A stretch of 64,000 bases of DNA from Oncomelania hupensis (lineage: Eukaryota; Mollusca; Gastropoda; Littorinimorpha; Pomatiopsidae), in the NCBI GenBank assembly GCA_036898135.1, contig JBAHVR010000323.1, positions 163,501-227,500 on the forward strand, given 5' to 3'. Shown piece by piece: positions 10,468 through 20,239 of this stretch. The notes beneath the pieces were generated by a model. That model had not been told where the DNA came from. It made no database searches and saw only the letters and a list, made by a program, of their open reading frames with translations. Made by a program: the position numbers and the translations under genes. Positions within the stretch are counted from its first letter, which is position 1. Every line of letters begins with the position of its first letter.

Positions 10468-13400
10468 TGTGTTTAAAGAATAATTATGTGTGGGTAAGTT
10501 AGAACGTTATTTTTTTATTTATTTATTTATTTGGTGATTAGTTTATAGGTTTAAAAAAGGTAAAGGTAGTCCTTTAGCCTTGTGGTCGTAGGGGAGCGTG
10601 ATGTTGGAGATCACACTTATCTTGGGCCAGCGTAATGAGGGTGATGCCCATCTCTCTCCCTCGCTGCTTTACCTTCCCCACCCTCAAGAGAGTAGGTACT
10701 TAACCACAGTTGAGTCAACTGGGGGCGTTGTTATTTGTCACTTCACGTTGCGGTCACCCATCCAAGTGCTAACCGCACTGGACGGTGCTGGACTTGCGAC
10801 ACAGTAGCGAGTGATCCAACCACTGCGCTATCAGAGTTCATTATTTTTTTTAAATAACTCGAACAATTAAAACAATCTTGGTTTGATGACCAATTAAAAA
10901 AACTCAAGCGGGCGCGTAAAAAAGCCCTAAGGGTCATGTTTTTATATCCATGCTCTGAAAATACAAAGACTCACCAACGGTTGCGGGCCAAATGCAGACA
11001 ATCTCTTCAAACATAAAGGAAGAGTCTCGTGGAGAGTTTTGCTCCATCTTGAGTTCCAAGGCCAAACTGTCGAAGATCTGGAAATTGCTTCACAAACTCA
11101 AAAGTAACAATAACAAAAAGTTCAGTCCTTCCCTGAAAATAAATGAAGAAATAATAGGAAATAAGCAAAACCTTCCTCGGCACTTGGTCATGGACAGCCT
11201 GTAGATTTTCATAGAAATCCTCCACTTCGCTGTCGTCATTCTCTGATTTTGGGGGATAGGTCTGGATGATGGGGATGTTGAAAGGGGTTGCTCTCAGACG
11301 GATGGTAATGAGTCTACAGGAGACTGGCCGAAGAAGGACACAGTCATAGTGCAAGGCGACTGGAATGCCAAGGTTGGCCAAGATGAGCACCAAAACTGGG
11401 GAGACACATGTGGACCCCACTGCAACAACAAAACAAATGACAGGGGTCTGAGACTCTTGGAGTTTGCCGGATACAACAATCTGATACTGGCAAACACGCT
11501 TGGTCTCCACCAAAAAATCCAGACGATGGACATGGCAAAGTGTCGGCGGGGAGCATCACAACCAGTTCGACTACATCATGGTCCAGAAGCGCTTCAGATC
11601 AAGCATCCACATTGGTAGGACACGCACTTTTCCAGGAGCAGACATCGGAAGTGACCACGATCTCGTGATGATGTCTTTCCGGCTTCACTTGAAGAGAGTT
11701 AACACAGCAAAGTGCACTAGACTGAAGTTCGACCTGGACAAACTGCAAGGCCCGGAGGTGGCAGAAATTGTTCAGGCCACAATTGGAGGGAAATTTGCAC
11801 CACTGCCCATTTTGGGAGCTGGTAAAGTACATGTCAACTTCATGACCACCACTTTCAACTCCGCTGTGACAGATGCCACCACGGAGATCCTTGGAAAGCA
11901 CCGGCCAAAGAAGAAGCTGTGGATCACACCTGAACATTTGACCTGTGTGATAAACGAAGAGAGATGAAAAAGAACAGGAACAACTCACAGGGAGCTGATG
12001 CCTACCGAAAAATCAACATTGACATCCGAAAAGCAAAGGAAAACTAGATAGAACATCATTGCCAGGAAATAGAGAACAGTCTGAACAAGAACAACAGCAA
12101 GAAGGCCTACCAGACTGTGAAGCGGCTGACAAGTTTTAAACAGCCCGAGGTCTCCACGATCCAAAACAAATCTGGCACATTTATGCCTTACAGAAGAACA
12201 AGAAGTCTTGGGCAGATGGCATGTCCTGAGAACAGAGAAGAAGAAGAAATCCTCCCAATTCTCCGAGAAGAAGTTGAGGTAGCATTGCAATCGCTGAAGA
12301 AAGGGAAGTCAGCGGGAGTCGTCAACATACCCGCGGAACGCCTTCAAACAGCTGCAGGAGAAGCAATGAGTGATGCCCTCACCATTATCTGTAGCAAAGA
12401 CCTGGCATAATGGGGAGTGGCCTACACCCTGGACCCAGTCGCTTGTCATCACTCTTCCCAAAAAACGTAACCTTCAGGAATGTGAAAATTGCCGCACCAT
12501 CACCCTCATCAGCCATCCCAGCAAGGTACTCCTGAAAATAATACTCAACAGGTTGAAATCCCAAGCTGAACAAATCATAGCTGAAGAACAAGCAAGATTC
12601 AGGGCAGGGCGAAGTACCACTGAACAGATTTTCCTATCCTATCCTATCCTGTCTCGTAACCCGGAGGTCGTAGGGGCACCCCAGATGATCGTTTAACCAG
12701 CATACTCCATCTTTCTCTGTCCTCAGCTGCCCTGATGGCTTCGCTCAGTGTCAAACCAGTCCATTTTTGAATGTTGTCCTCCCACCTCTTTTTCGGTCTC
12801 CCTCTTCTTCTATCTCCTTGCACTGTGCCTTGCAGAATAGTCTTTGCAAGGTCTGATGATCTGGTGAAATGGCCGTACCATCGGAGTTTCCGTTTCTTCA
12901 CCACTGTGAGCAGGTCATCGTGTTGTCCAATGGCTTGTGTGATGGTCTGTCGGACTTCGTCGTTGGTGATGTGTTGTGTATAGGAAATGCCCAGAAGTCT
13001 TCTGTAGCACCTCATCTCCATGCTTTGTATTCTTCGTTGGAGATCTGTTGTGAGGGTCCATGCTTCGCAAGCATATAGGAAGATGGAGATGACAAGGGAG
13101 CGCAGCAGTTTTACTTTGGAATGTAGACTGATGGTCCTGTCTTTCCAAAAGGGCTTCTACCTTGTCAGAACAGCAGTTGTTTGTGCGATCCTGGAGAGGA
13201 CTTCCTGTCGGGAACAGATTTTCAAAAATCAACAATGCCATACGAAAAGGCAAGCGCACAGCAAAGGAGAACTGGATAGAAGATCAATGCCAGGAAATAG
13301 AGAACACTCTGAACAAGAACAACCGCAAGAAAAGGTGTACCAGGCTGTGAACTGGCTGACAAGCGTTAAACAGCCCAAGGTCTCCACGATCCAAAGCAAG

Positions 13401-13541
13401 TCTGGCATATGCCTTACAGAAGAACAAGAAGTCTTGGACAGATGGACAGAGGACTGCTCTGACCGTTACACACGCACCAAACGGATGCCCATCAGTTCTA
13501 GCATGTCCCCATAGTAATAATACTAATAATAATACTAATAT

Positions 13542-13637
<96 letters not shown>

Positions 13638-16600
13638 AGGATGCTATCACGCGCGTTTTCTTCGATCGAACTCAAAGGGCTGCGATCTGAAGGTTTCGTT
13701 TTTACAGAAGTCGGAATAGAAAGCAATATTTTTGTTTTGAAATTGTTAGATAGACTGCATCCAATATCATGAAGCCATCAATAGGTACTTAAACGAACGA
13801 GTAGTGTCGAGTTATTAATATATCAATTCCGTGGTTTTGAAAGAGGTTGTGTGGTTTCTTTTTTTCCGGTGTGGCAAAACTGACAGTGATTTTGAATAGG
13901 GTCTGTGACGTTGGCATTTTGAAACCCTTTAACTTTGCGCTTCCAGTGCTATGATTATTTTTTTTTAATTCTTGACTTTTTTCTTCTTCTTCAGATACAT
14001 ATTTTTTTCCCTGCACAGAAGTAAAGATGGACTTAAGGAGTAAGACTTTCACCTACGACGTGCCCCATGGCTCGGTCATAAGGACGATACAAAGTCGTTA
14101 CGACAACACCTACCAGTTAGTGATGTTGTGTTTGTTATCCGCCTACTTTACTTTCTCTGTCTCGGCCTCTCTCTCTCTTATTCTCTCTCTCTCTCTGAAG
14201 CATGATGCACTGTTTATCTTTATTCTCTTTTTATTAGCCTCGCCTCTCATTTGCAATCTCTAGTGCTTATTACAATCTCTCATGAGTGCAGCTATCTTAA
14301 ACACTTAACATGTGTGTTGTTTATAACCCCGACGTCTCAACTGACCTGAGCATCATTCTTTAGCGTGCGTGTTTTAAATTGATTGATTGATTGTTGCTTT
14401 AGGTCCAGCGGACTGTTCCGAGCCAAATCAGGACCGGACAACCCCCGATCCGCATAAAAGATCTGCTGAAACAACCCTAGTGGGAAAATTGAACGCCCTC
14501 CGCCGGTCAGTCACTTTACAATAAAGACATCCCACGCAGGGGACGGCTGAGGCTTTACCCCAACTACTCGAACCCCCGGTTACAAAAACAAAATAGAATA
14601 CAAACATCATTATAAATTATCAACAAAACACATACATATAAAATGCCTATATTGCTAAATAATAACATCATAGGAAGCCCTAGTGACCACCCGGCAGAAA
14701 GCGTCCAACATTCCCAAGCTGATCCAACAGACCTCATACACAAACAAGGAGTCTTGTATGTCATGAACCGAGCAGTTTACCCTGCCCATTGACTATTTAG
14801 CCATGTGTAGTATTTGTAACAGTAGAGAAGTTAGACTATTACACAGCAGCAATTAAATTACACAGCAGACCACACACGGCGAGCGAGCCACCCACATCGC
14901 AGTGAGTCAGCACTTGAGCTTTGAATCGGACCGTTTTAACCAATCAGAAGCAGGCTCAGTGGGTAGAGCAGTTTGACTGTGTCAGATCTTAGCACAGTTT
15001 GAATCAGTCGTGTGTGAGACGAGGTAGAGGCAACATCTCCACAGCTAGAGAAATCTCTACACTCATAGACCAGGAAGCAGGACTTTGAAATCTTAGAATT
15101 CTCTCAAGTCATCACGGGCCTGAACTTGTCAAACAGGTAAATGAACACCCTTCTGTTTCATCGTGATATATTTATATTATTGTTGAAATTATGTTTGTGG
15201 AATTTGGTATGTATAAATGTGAATTGTTAATCCGAATTTGCGTGACCATGGGGAAGAGCCTACCACGAGGCGAAACACGACCGGTTGCGCCGCCATGTTG
15301 TATCCCGTACGGAACCACTGTTGTTTAACTTATATGTATGTTTGCAGACCAGTGGCTGTACCACTGAATGTTTATAATATTATTAATTCTGTATGTGTAT
15401 AGTTAGCCACGATTGATATTTATGTATGTATAGGAATTTAGAGTGAGATTCCAGTGGAACCCGGAAGTAGCAGAATGTTCGTCGCTTATGTATAGAGATG
15501 TGGAGCTATCACTGAGGGCTACTTGGCTTTCAGTGAGACGCTCTGCACAAACCGATTATTCAGGGTTGTGCAGAATTTCGTCTCTTATATTACAGACGAG
15601 CAGGCGAGCTATCCCGAGCTATCCTGTGCACCCCACTCCACAGAAACGACTAGTTGGTTGAGGAACCTATACCGCACAAGACGGAAAGAGCTACCCTGAA
15701 GAAACACCCTGTCAGACCCCACAGCGTGGCAAGGGAACCCAACTTAACAACGACACAGGTGGACCAGAAGCTACCTCACAGAAGGACTTCGACCGCACCA
15801 CCCGCCAGTTAAGTGTGTTATCCCAAGTGCACTTAACCTGATCATAACAGGACCACAGTAGTCCAACTCTTCAGAAACTGTAAAACGGACCACAGTAGTC
15901 CAACTCTACATGAAATATTATAGCAAAGTGCCCGAGGAAGAAATAACAGCTACCTAGACTATCAGCGATCGAACTCTTAGCATTGAAAGAGACTTTTTAA
16001 GTTAGATTAGTACTTAGAGAATTTTGTATAGAGTAGAAGAAATAAATGTGTGATTTTAACTGTTATCAAGTGGCTGGACTACATATGATTCATAGCCGTG
16101 TGAAAGCTAGTGTGACAGTATTCTTTTACCATTTTTCTATCTATTTCTGTACCCCAACCTTAACACAGAACGAGCTAAACTAATAAATTTATTAAAGTAA
16201 TTCATAGGGTGACTTACTAGCAGTTCCCACCGAATAAACGTGAGGGTCCATAATTCCATTGTGCAGAGCCCATAAACCCCACGTGACATTGTACATAAAG
16301 AGTTTTCAAGAAAAAAGGTTGGTCACTGATCTAGCGAAGAAGAAGATAGTATAGCAGATTGATAGGACAGAGCAGGAATGAGAAAGAGCAAATGAGAAAG
16401 ACAGCGACAGTGGGAATTTAAAGCACTAAATTTCCAGAAAGTGGGGGTACTATTTATACTGAAACCCCCGGCACTCCAACGGGGGTACTGTTGCCGCAGT
16501 GAATCGGTTATGCCTATAAAGGAAAGACAGGTTTTCAACTGGGGCTTTCACTTTTCCCTTTATAGGTTAGAACAGTCTACAGTGGCAAGATTGATAATGA

Positions 16601-18860
16601 CCCCAAGGGGTAGTGCGTGCGTGTTTTAAAGGCACAGTCGTGCATCTTTATGGCATGGGTATGTCTGCGCTGTGCATGATTGTGTGTGTGTGTGTGTGTG
16701 TGTGTTTATGAGTAGATTTTTCCTGTTTTGCTTTCACATTATTTATTTAGTTAGTTAAATAAATATATTTTTTTAACTTGTTATTTATTTTTTTTAAAGC
16801 ACTATGAGCTCTAATAAAAAAAGGGCGCTGTATAATTGTTAATTATTATTAGTAATAAATCAACAGAATCAGCATGTGTGTGTGTGTGTGTTTGTGTATA
16901 TATGCATGTGTGCACAGATCTTGATTATATTGTTACATTATGATGTTATTTTTATAACGTTATTTTGTTATACTAATTATTATTATTGTCTTGTCTTTTC
17001 TTATCTTTCTCTCTTTCTCCCAAGTGGAACAATTGGTTTAATGTTTGATGAAAACAGGGTTACCATAACATAGGAATGGTTATTGTTACATTAAACAATG
17101 ATAACGTGGGCTTTCTGTACTCAAACCAACCCCTAAATATGTGAATGTTTCATTTCTGTTGTGAGTGATTTCCCTTGCTGAGAAACTACCAATACCATTA
17201 CGGCTAAGAGAAAGATCCCAGTTAAAAAAAACAACAAAACAATTCTCTATAGTAGAGGTAAAGCTGTGCTCCTAACTGTTTGGTGGTTGGAGAGAGAGGC
17301 GTTTGAGACCTCCCTTTTCTCTAGACCAGCTTAATGATGGTAGTCTCCCTCCTCTTCCAGGCTGCTTTACCTTCCCCGGTTGTAAAACAGATCTAGATAC
17401 CCATTCACAGCTGGGTGGACTAGGATGTCATGCGCTTGTTTTGTTTTGGTCGTTTGGTGGTTTGCATAACATGTATGGTTATCCATCCAAGTACTAACCG
17501 GTCCCGACGTTGCTTGGCTGGCGTGTGTCCAAACCACTGAACTGCTGCGCCACACAGACAGTACAAAGAAAACCAATCATATAAAACTTCTTCCTTTTTG
17601 TCAGCTTCTGTAGATACTATTTTTAGCAATAGTTAATACTACCCCAAAACACATCATTGACAAACTACAAAAGGTTCAGAACTCAGCAGCTAGACTAGTA
17701 TTCCGAGCTAAGAAACGTGATCACATCACACCTCTACTACATTCCCTTCACTGGCTTCCTGTGCAAGCACGCATAGAGTACAAACTCTCTGTTCTCTGTC
17801 ACAACTTCTTCACAGATTCTTGTCCTTCCTACCTTGCTGATCTATTGTCTGTCTACTCCCCTTCACGCACTTTAAGATCTTCTGCTGACACTCGCACACT
17901 CAAGGTTCCTGTCACCCGCACTAAGACATACGGCCAACGTGCATTCGCCTACTCCGCACCTAAGCAGTGGAATTCCCTTCCCTCCCATATCCGCAACATA
18001 CAATCAACACAAGCATTCAAAAAGGCCCTCAAAACCCACCTCTTCAAACTGCATTATTCAGATTGATTTGTATCCCGCTGCCATTCTCTCATCTCTTGTC
18101 TATGTGAGTATGTCTGTTCCGTAAGTGTATACACGGCTGTAAATATTTAACTGTTTTCCTTCCTGGGCCTAACCGGGCATATAAATAGCTGTAAATAGGT
18201 TTTTGCTATTCTATTTTCTGTCTTTTTTGTCATTTGTGTACATAGTTGTAAATAGTATATCTTTGTCTTTTTTTAATTTATGTACATAATTGTAAATAGT
18301 CTGTACCTTTACTGTCCCGTCTTTTGGTGTATTGTAGCAAAAGTAATGTTTCATCGAGTGCACGTATTTATATGTTATGACTATGTAAAGCGTGGTGAGT
18401 CTGGTCATAGGCTGGAGTATCCGCTATATAAAAATCCGTTATTATTATTACGTGCAAAACTAAGGAATTAATTGCTATTAAAAAATAAACTATAATTTCA
18501 AAAGTTATTTTTGGGGCGTAAGCTTTTGTTTTTCAGTGGGGCAATGCTTACTGTAAATGTCTTTGATATTAAAAAAAACGGGTGGAGGTGAGGAGAGAGG
18601 GGTGGAGGTGGGGAGAGAGGGGTGGTCTGAAAGGAATTTGTCAAAGTTTGGTCTCTTTAACACATAGTTTAAATAGTGAGATAACATCATGAAATAACTA
18701 AAGAAACAAAGAAATGGGTCAACTTATCTCAATACAGTTGCACTTTGAGCTTGAAGCAGTGTGTATTGCATCCTGTATTATGACTACAATGATAATGACG
18801 AAGATGATGATAATGATGATGATGATGATGATAATGATGATGATGATGATGATGATGAAA

Positions 18861-18945
<85 letters not shown>

Positions 18946-19036
18946 CTGTTTTTATTGTTATTATTATTATTATCATCTTCCGTGTTGCAGGTTTGTTTCT
19001 TTAACATTTGACGTATGCCAGCTTAAACGGGATTAA
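8577..19036 (+). CDS. Small secreted cysteine-containing protein, gene copy A (4 coding exons)
   Basis: Gene model assembled by eye from exons 8577-8802, 10267-10410, 13995-14115 and 18991-19036. All junctions are GT/AG and phases match (1, 1, 2), giving 178 residues ending in TAA. Residues 1-19 form a signal peptide (hydrophobic run LILVIAP, likely cleavage after CFG), so the product is probably secreted. The mature part has eight cysteines at about 32, 73, 76, 94, 119, 120, 130 and 173, enough for four disulfides. N-glycosylation motifs occur near residues 48 (NIS) and 116 (NVT). No transmembrane segment follows the signal. I do not recognise the family, so no function is assigned. The second half of the gene is duplicated at 36.5 and 59.6 kb. 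The introns hold SINE, RTE, L2 and LTR insertions. The exact phase agreement, and conservation of a cysteine position in the second copy, argue that it is real. Expression is untested. Confidence 0.72.
8803..10266 (+). other. Intron 1 of gene copy A
   Basis: Contains a TG/AG tract (8933-8966) and a CT tract (about 9186-9236). About 40 bases at 9439-9480 resemble 25835-25875. I see no coding potential beyond shadows of the CT/GA repeats. Confidence 0.5.
10267..10410 (+). CDS. Gene copy A, coding exon 2
   Basis: Preceded by a pyrimidine-containing acceptor (tttcgtgtttcag) and followed by the donor gtaatg at 10411. It has 144 bases and enters and leaves in phase 1. It encodes 47 full codons including HTC and VTCC, so it carries the cysteine pair and a glycosylation motif (NVT). 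A TTTA tract follows the donor immediately. I found no second copy of this exon in the window. Confidence 0.7.
10417..10532 (+). repeat. TTTA microsatellite tracts
   Basis: Two TTTA-repeat runs, about 10417-10467 and 10510-10532, just inside intron 2. Confidence 0.9.
10559..10845 (-). mobile_element. SINE with tRNA-like head and 5S rRNA-like segment, copy 1
   Basis: On the minus strand it begins GCGCAGTGGTTGGATCAC, close to a tRNA A box. It then holds a 5S-like stretch (GTTAGCACTTGGATGGGTGACC) split by one change from the 5S sequence, then a body ending in 'ctttacc'. It is nearly the same as 57121-57402. Its length is about 287 bp. It has no coding potential; it would be copied by LINE machinery. 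Confidence 0.68.
10848..11166 (+). mobile_element. LINE fragment: endonuclease-RT linker region (Jockey/I-like)
   Basis: Broken + strand frames give WFDDQLKKLKRARKKAL, then RLRAKCRQSL, then EESRGEFCSILSS, KLSKIWKLLHKLK and FSPSLKINEEI. This order is typical of the segment between endonuclease and reverse transcriptase in Jockey and I group LINEs. It is at least one frameshift from intact and has no catalytic domain. The RTE copy at 11171 interrupts it. Confidence 0.6.
11171..12633 (+). mobile_element. RTE-like LINE copy with 5' inversion, endonuclease to start of RT
   Basis: 11171-11327 is inverted relative to 11328 onward. The inverted part encodes the endonuclease stretch upstream of the point where the sense part begins, and the breakpoints share about ten bases. 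That is the structure left by twin priming. The sense part has VQGDWNAKVGQD, SDHDLVMMSFRLHLKR and, near 12470-12600, RT start motifs RTITLISHPSKVLLKI and AEEQARF. Several frameshifts and stops make it a pseudogene. It ends at 12633 where another RTE copy has inserted. Confidence 0.8.
12634..13211 (-). mobile_element. RTE-like LINE 3' fragment nested in the previous copy
   Basis: Minus-strand frame with CYRRLLGISYTQ, KRKLRWYGH and RGRPKKRWEDNI, typical of this family's C-terminus. The left end carries the reversed tail (ctatcctatcc). The 12-base duplication GAACAGATTTTC flanks it at 12622-12633 and 13212-13223. It is 5' truncated; 125 codons are still open. Confidence 0.85.
13224..13512 (+). 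mobile_element. RTE-like LINE middle segment
   Basis: Repeats the part of the element seen at about 12013-12200 (bases encoding the region before RT, with 'aatagagaacactctgaacaag'). Its position after the nested copy means the pre-insertion locus was already a joined or duplicated RTE sequence. It is frameshifted and non-functional. Confidence 0.65.
13518..13637 (+). repeat. CTA and AAT trinucleotide tracts
   Basis: Mixed AAT, then about 50 bases of CTA repeats, then AAT repeats to 13637. Confidence 0.9.
13995..14115 (+). CDS. Gene copy A, coding exon 3 (paralogous to 36491-36620)
   Basis: The acceptor follows a cttcttcttcag tract and the donor is gttagt at 14116, a weaker but valid GT. It enters in phase 1 and leaves in phase 2, with 121 bases. 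It starts with codons for DT, has one cysteine six residues later, the triplet FTY, and ends near RYDNTY. The homologous exon at 36491 shares DT, the cysteine position, FTY and the YD near the end, but only about a third of residues overall. The upstream intron stretch is much better conserved between the copies. Confidence 0.68.
14759..16288 (+). mobile_element. Short LTR-like element, outer of a nested pair
   Basis: TGTCATGAACC at 14759 and ACGTGACA ending at 16288, with target duplication TTGTA at 14754-14758 and 16289-16293. After removing the inner LTR and its duplication, 222 bases remain, so this is a short solo LTR or TRIM-like terminal repeat. Strand is uncertain. Confidence 0.62.
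14815..16117 (+). mobile_element. Solo LTR, family C (1,303 bp), inner of a nested pair
   Basis: TGTAACAG at the left and GTGTGACA at the right, with target duplication GTATT at 14810-14814 and 16118-16122. An AATAAA near 16041, close to the right end, suggests + orientation. No other copy is in the window and there is no internal region. Confidence 0.75.
16489..17256. other. Intron sequence with TG tracts and a short hairpin
   Basis: A 13-base inverted repeat (cctataaaggaaa against its complement near 16555) brackets about 40 bases at 16510-16566. TG tracts lie at 16680-16705 and about 16873-16891. Nothing coding is seen. Confidence 0.4.
17257..17553 (-). mobile_element. tRNA/5S-type SINE, copy 2 (second subfamily)
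   Basis: Minus strand starts GTGTGGCGCAGCAGTTCAG, then GGACACACGCCAGCC, then AACGTCGGGACC and AGTACTTGGATGGATAACC. The middle part matches the 3' half of animal 5S rRNA. The body diverges from copies 1 and 3 but keeps the end 'ctttacc'. Confidence 0.62.
17640..18449 (+). mobile_element. L2/CR1-like LINE, C-terminal end and 3' UTR
   Basis: An open frame to 18066 encodes VQNSAARLVF, DHITPLLHSLHWLPVQARIE, APKQWNSLPSHIR and FKKALKTHLFKL. This is the typical C-terminal region of L2-type reverse transcriptases. The 3' UTR ends with the L2-like pattern 'tgtaaagcg...gctatataaa' and ATT repeats at about 18449. The RT catalytic core is absent, so it is 5' truncated. It sits just where the copy A/copy B similarity begins (18451). 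Confidence 0.82.
18784..18975 (+). repeat. GAT trinucleotide tract with trailing TTA repeats
   Basis: About 160 bases of (GAT)n then short TTA repeats, immediately before the terminal exon acceptor. It is the homologue of the shorter tract at 59497-59560. Poly-Asp, poly-Met and poly-His frames here are artefacts. Confidence 0.95.
18991..19036 (+). CDS. Gene copy A, terminal coding exon 4
   Basis: Follows the acceptor cgtgttgcag, which lies directly after long GAT and TTA simple repeats. One base completes the split codon, then 14 codons including one cysteine precede TAA at 19034-19036. The paralogous exon at 59601 has a cysteine at the same ninth codon. The downstream 600 bases are also duplicated, which suggests a 3' untranslated region. 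Confidence 0.66.
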
Positions 19037-19660
19037 CTTGTATCACACCAGGCTGTCCAAGCGCCACAACACAGCAAAGCGCGGAATAAGCATAGCTAAG
19101 CATATAGCATAGGACATGATAACATTATGTAGCGTAGCAAAGCATAGGACAGCACAGCATAATAATACAGACTATGACACAACAGCGCATAGTGACGCGT
19201 TAAAACATCGAATCTTGTTCAACTTTTTTTTAACCCTTTCTTTTCTCACTTGTATATGTGAGGATCAGTGTGTGTGTACGTGCCTGTCAGAAATGCTATC
19301 CTATTCATATTGTTGCCATGTTCTATGACATTATGTTTGTTCGATTTGCCTGAAAAAGAAAAACCTTAAGTTTAAATGATGGAAAGATGTTACGGCACTA
19401 TGTTTTGATGATAGAAAAATGTTACTGTGAACACAGTCAAGTCTTGAAATAATTTTTATTTTTCACTTCATGTACACTGTCCATGTTGATCTCAAAAGTT
19501 ATATTTGGTCTATTTTTTAAGGCATTCAGTAAAATTGTTTATTATACTACCACCTCAGAGGGTAGGTTATTCCAAATTGTAATAATGAAGAAAGCATAAA
19601 GGTTGCTGATATTGTGCAGTAGAACTATTATTTTGGTAGTTTTAGTTTGAAAGACGAGTG
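19037..19660 (+). other. Probable 3' untranslated region of gene copy A
   Basis: Downstream partner of 59659-60311, with most differences being substitutions and short gaps. It contains no open frame of note. The similarity fades near 19660. After it, 19661-19854 shows nothing I recognise. Confidence 0.4.
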
Positions 19661-19854
19661 AGTAATAGCATTTTATTGTGCAGAGCCCAGCAACAATAAA
19701 ACCCCCGTCACAGTCTGGATTTCTCAAATGTTGGCTACGAAGTATGTTTTATTTAAGATGTTTTTGTCACATTATTCGCCTGTTTAAGACAAAACTGGCA
19801 CGCACAAATTTCAAGTTCTGACAAATACAGTTGGTTTTATTCTTTTAAGAGTAT

Positions 19855-20210
19855 TTGTGAAGCTGAAGGTACATACATATTATTACAAACAAATGGCACC
19901 GAGATTATCTGTGAGGTTCAAAATCAGAGCAACTGGCCTCGGATGCTGCAAATTGTGGTTCATGACAGGAGATCAGTTTGTCGATACTGGATGTCCTCTT
20001 TGTAGTCACGAATTAGAAGATGAACATCACTTTTTGTTTGTTTGCCCGGCATATCAATCTATGAGTAGAAATTGCATACCAATATTAAATATATTAAATG
20101 TATTACAGTATAAAACGTGCTGATAACAAAACTGCTTTCATTTAAAGATGAAAATAAAATACAGAATTTAGCTAAATTTGTAGTAGAAGCCTTAATGAGT
20201 TGACAGCATC
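19855..20210 (+). mobile_element. LINE C-terminal fragment (zinc-binding end)
   Basis: The frame contains GDQFVDTGCPLCSHELEDEHHFLFVCPAY, shown here as two parts: CPLC and HHFLFVCPAY. This is the Cys/His motif at the C-terminus of several non-LTR retrotransposon proteins. One frameshift lies near 20123. Clade not determined. Confidence 0.6.
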
Positions 20211-20239
20211 ACATAATTATTAGAGAGGTGGAGAAAAGT

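Larger units (their letters stand above)
14394..16488 (-). mobile_element. Repeat family X, copy 1, split by nested LTRs
   Basis: 14394-14758 and 16294-16488 together match 34337-34905. On the minus strand the 3' end has 'cctaaagcaa' followed by short repeats, and the 5' part carries a TATA-like word (CAGTATAAATAG). There is no open frame of note. It is likely a non-autonomous retroposon or a LINE untranslated region. The interruption at 14759-16288 is itself a nested pair of LTRs. Confidence 0.6.

Noticed and set aside
18719..19036. Poly-Asp, poly-His, poly-Met and poly-Ile open frames
   Set aside because: They are translations of a GAT tract in different frames; only the last codons after the acceptor at 18991 are accepted as exon.
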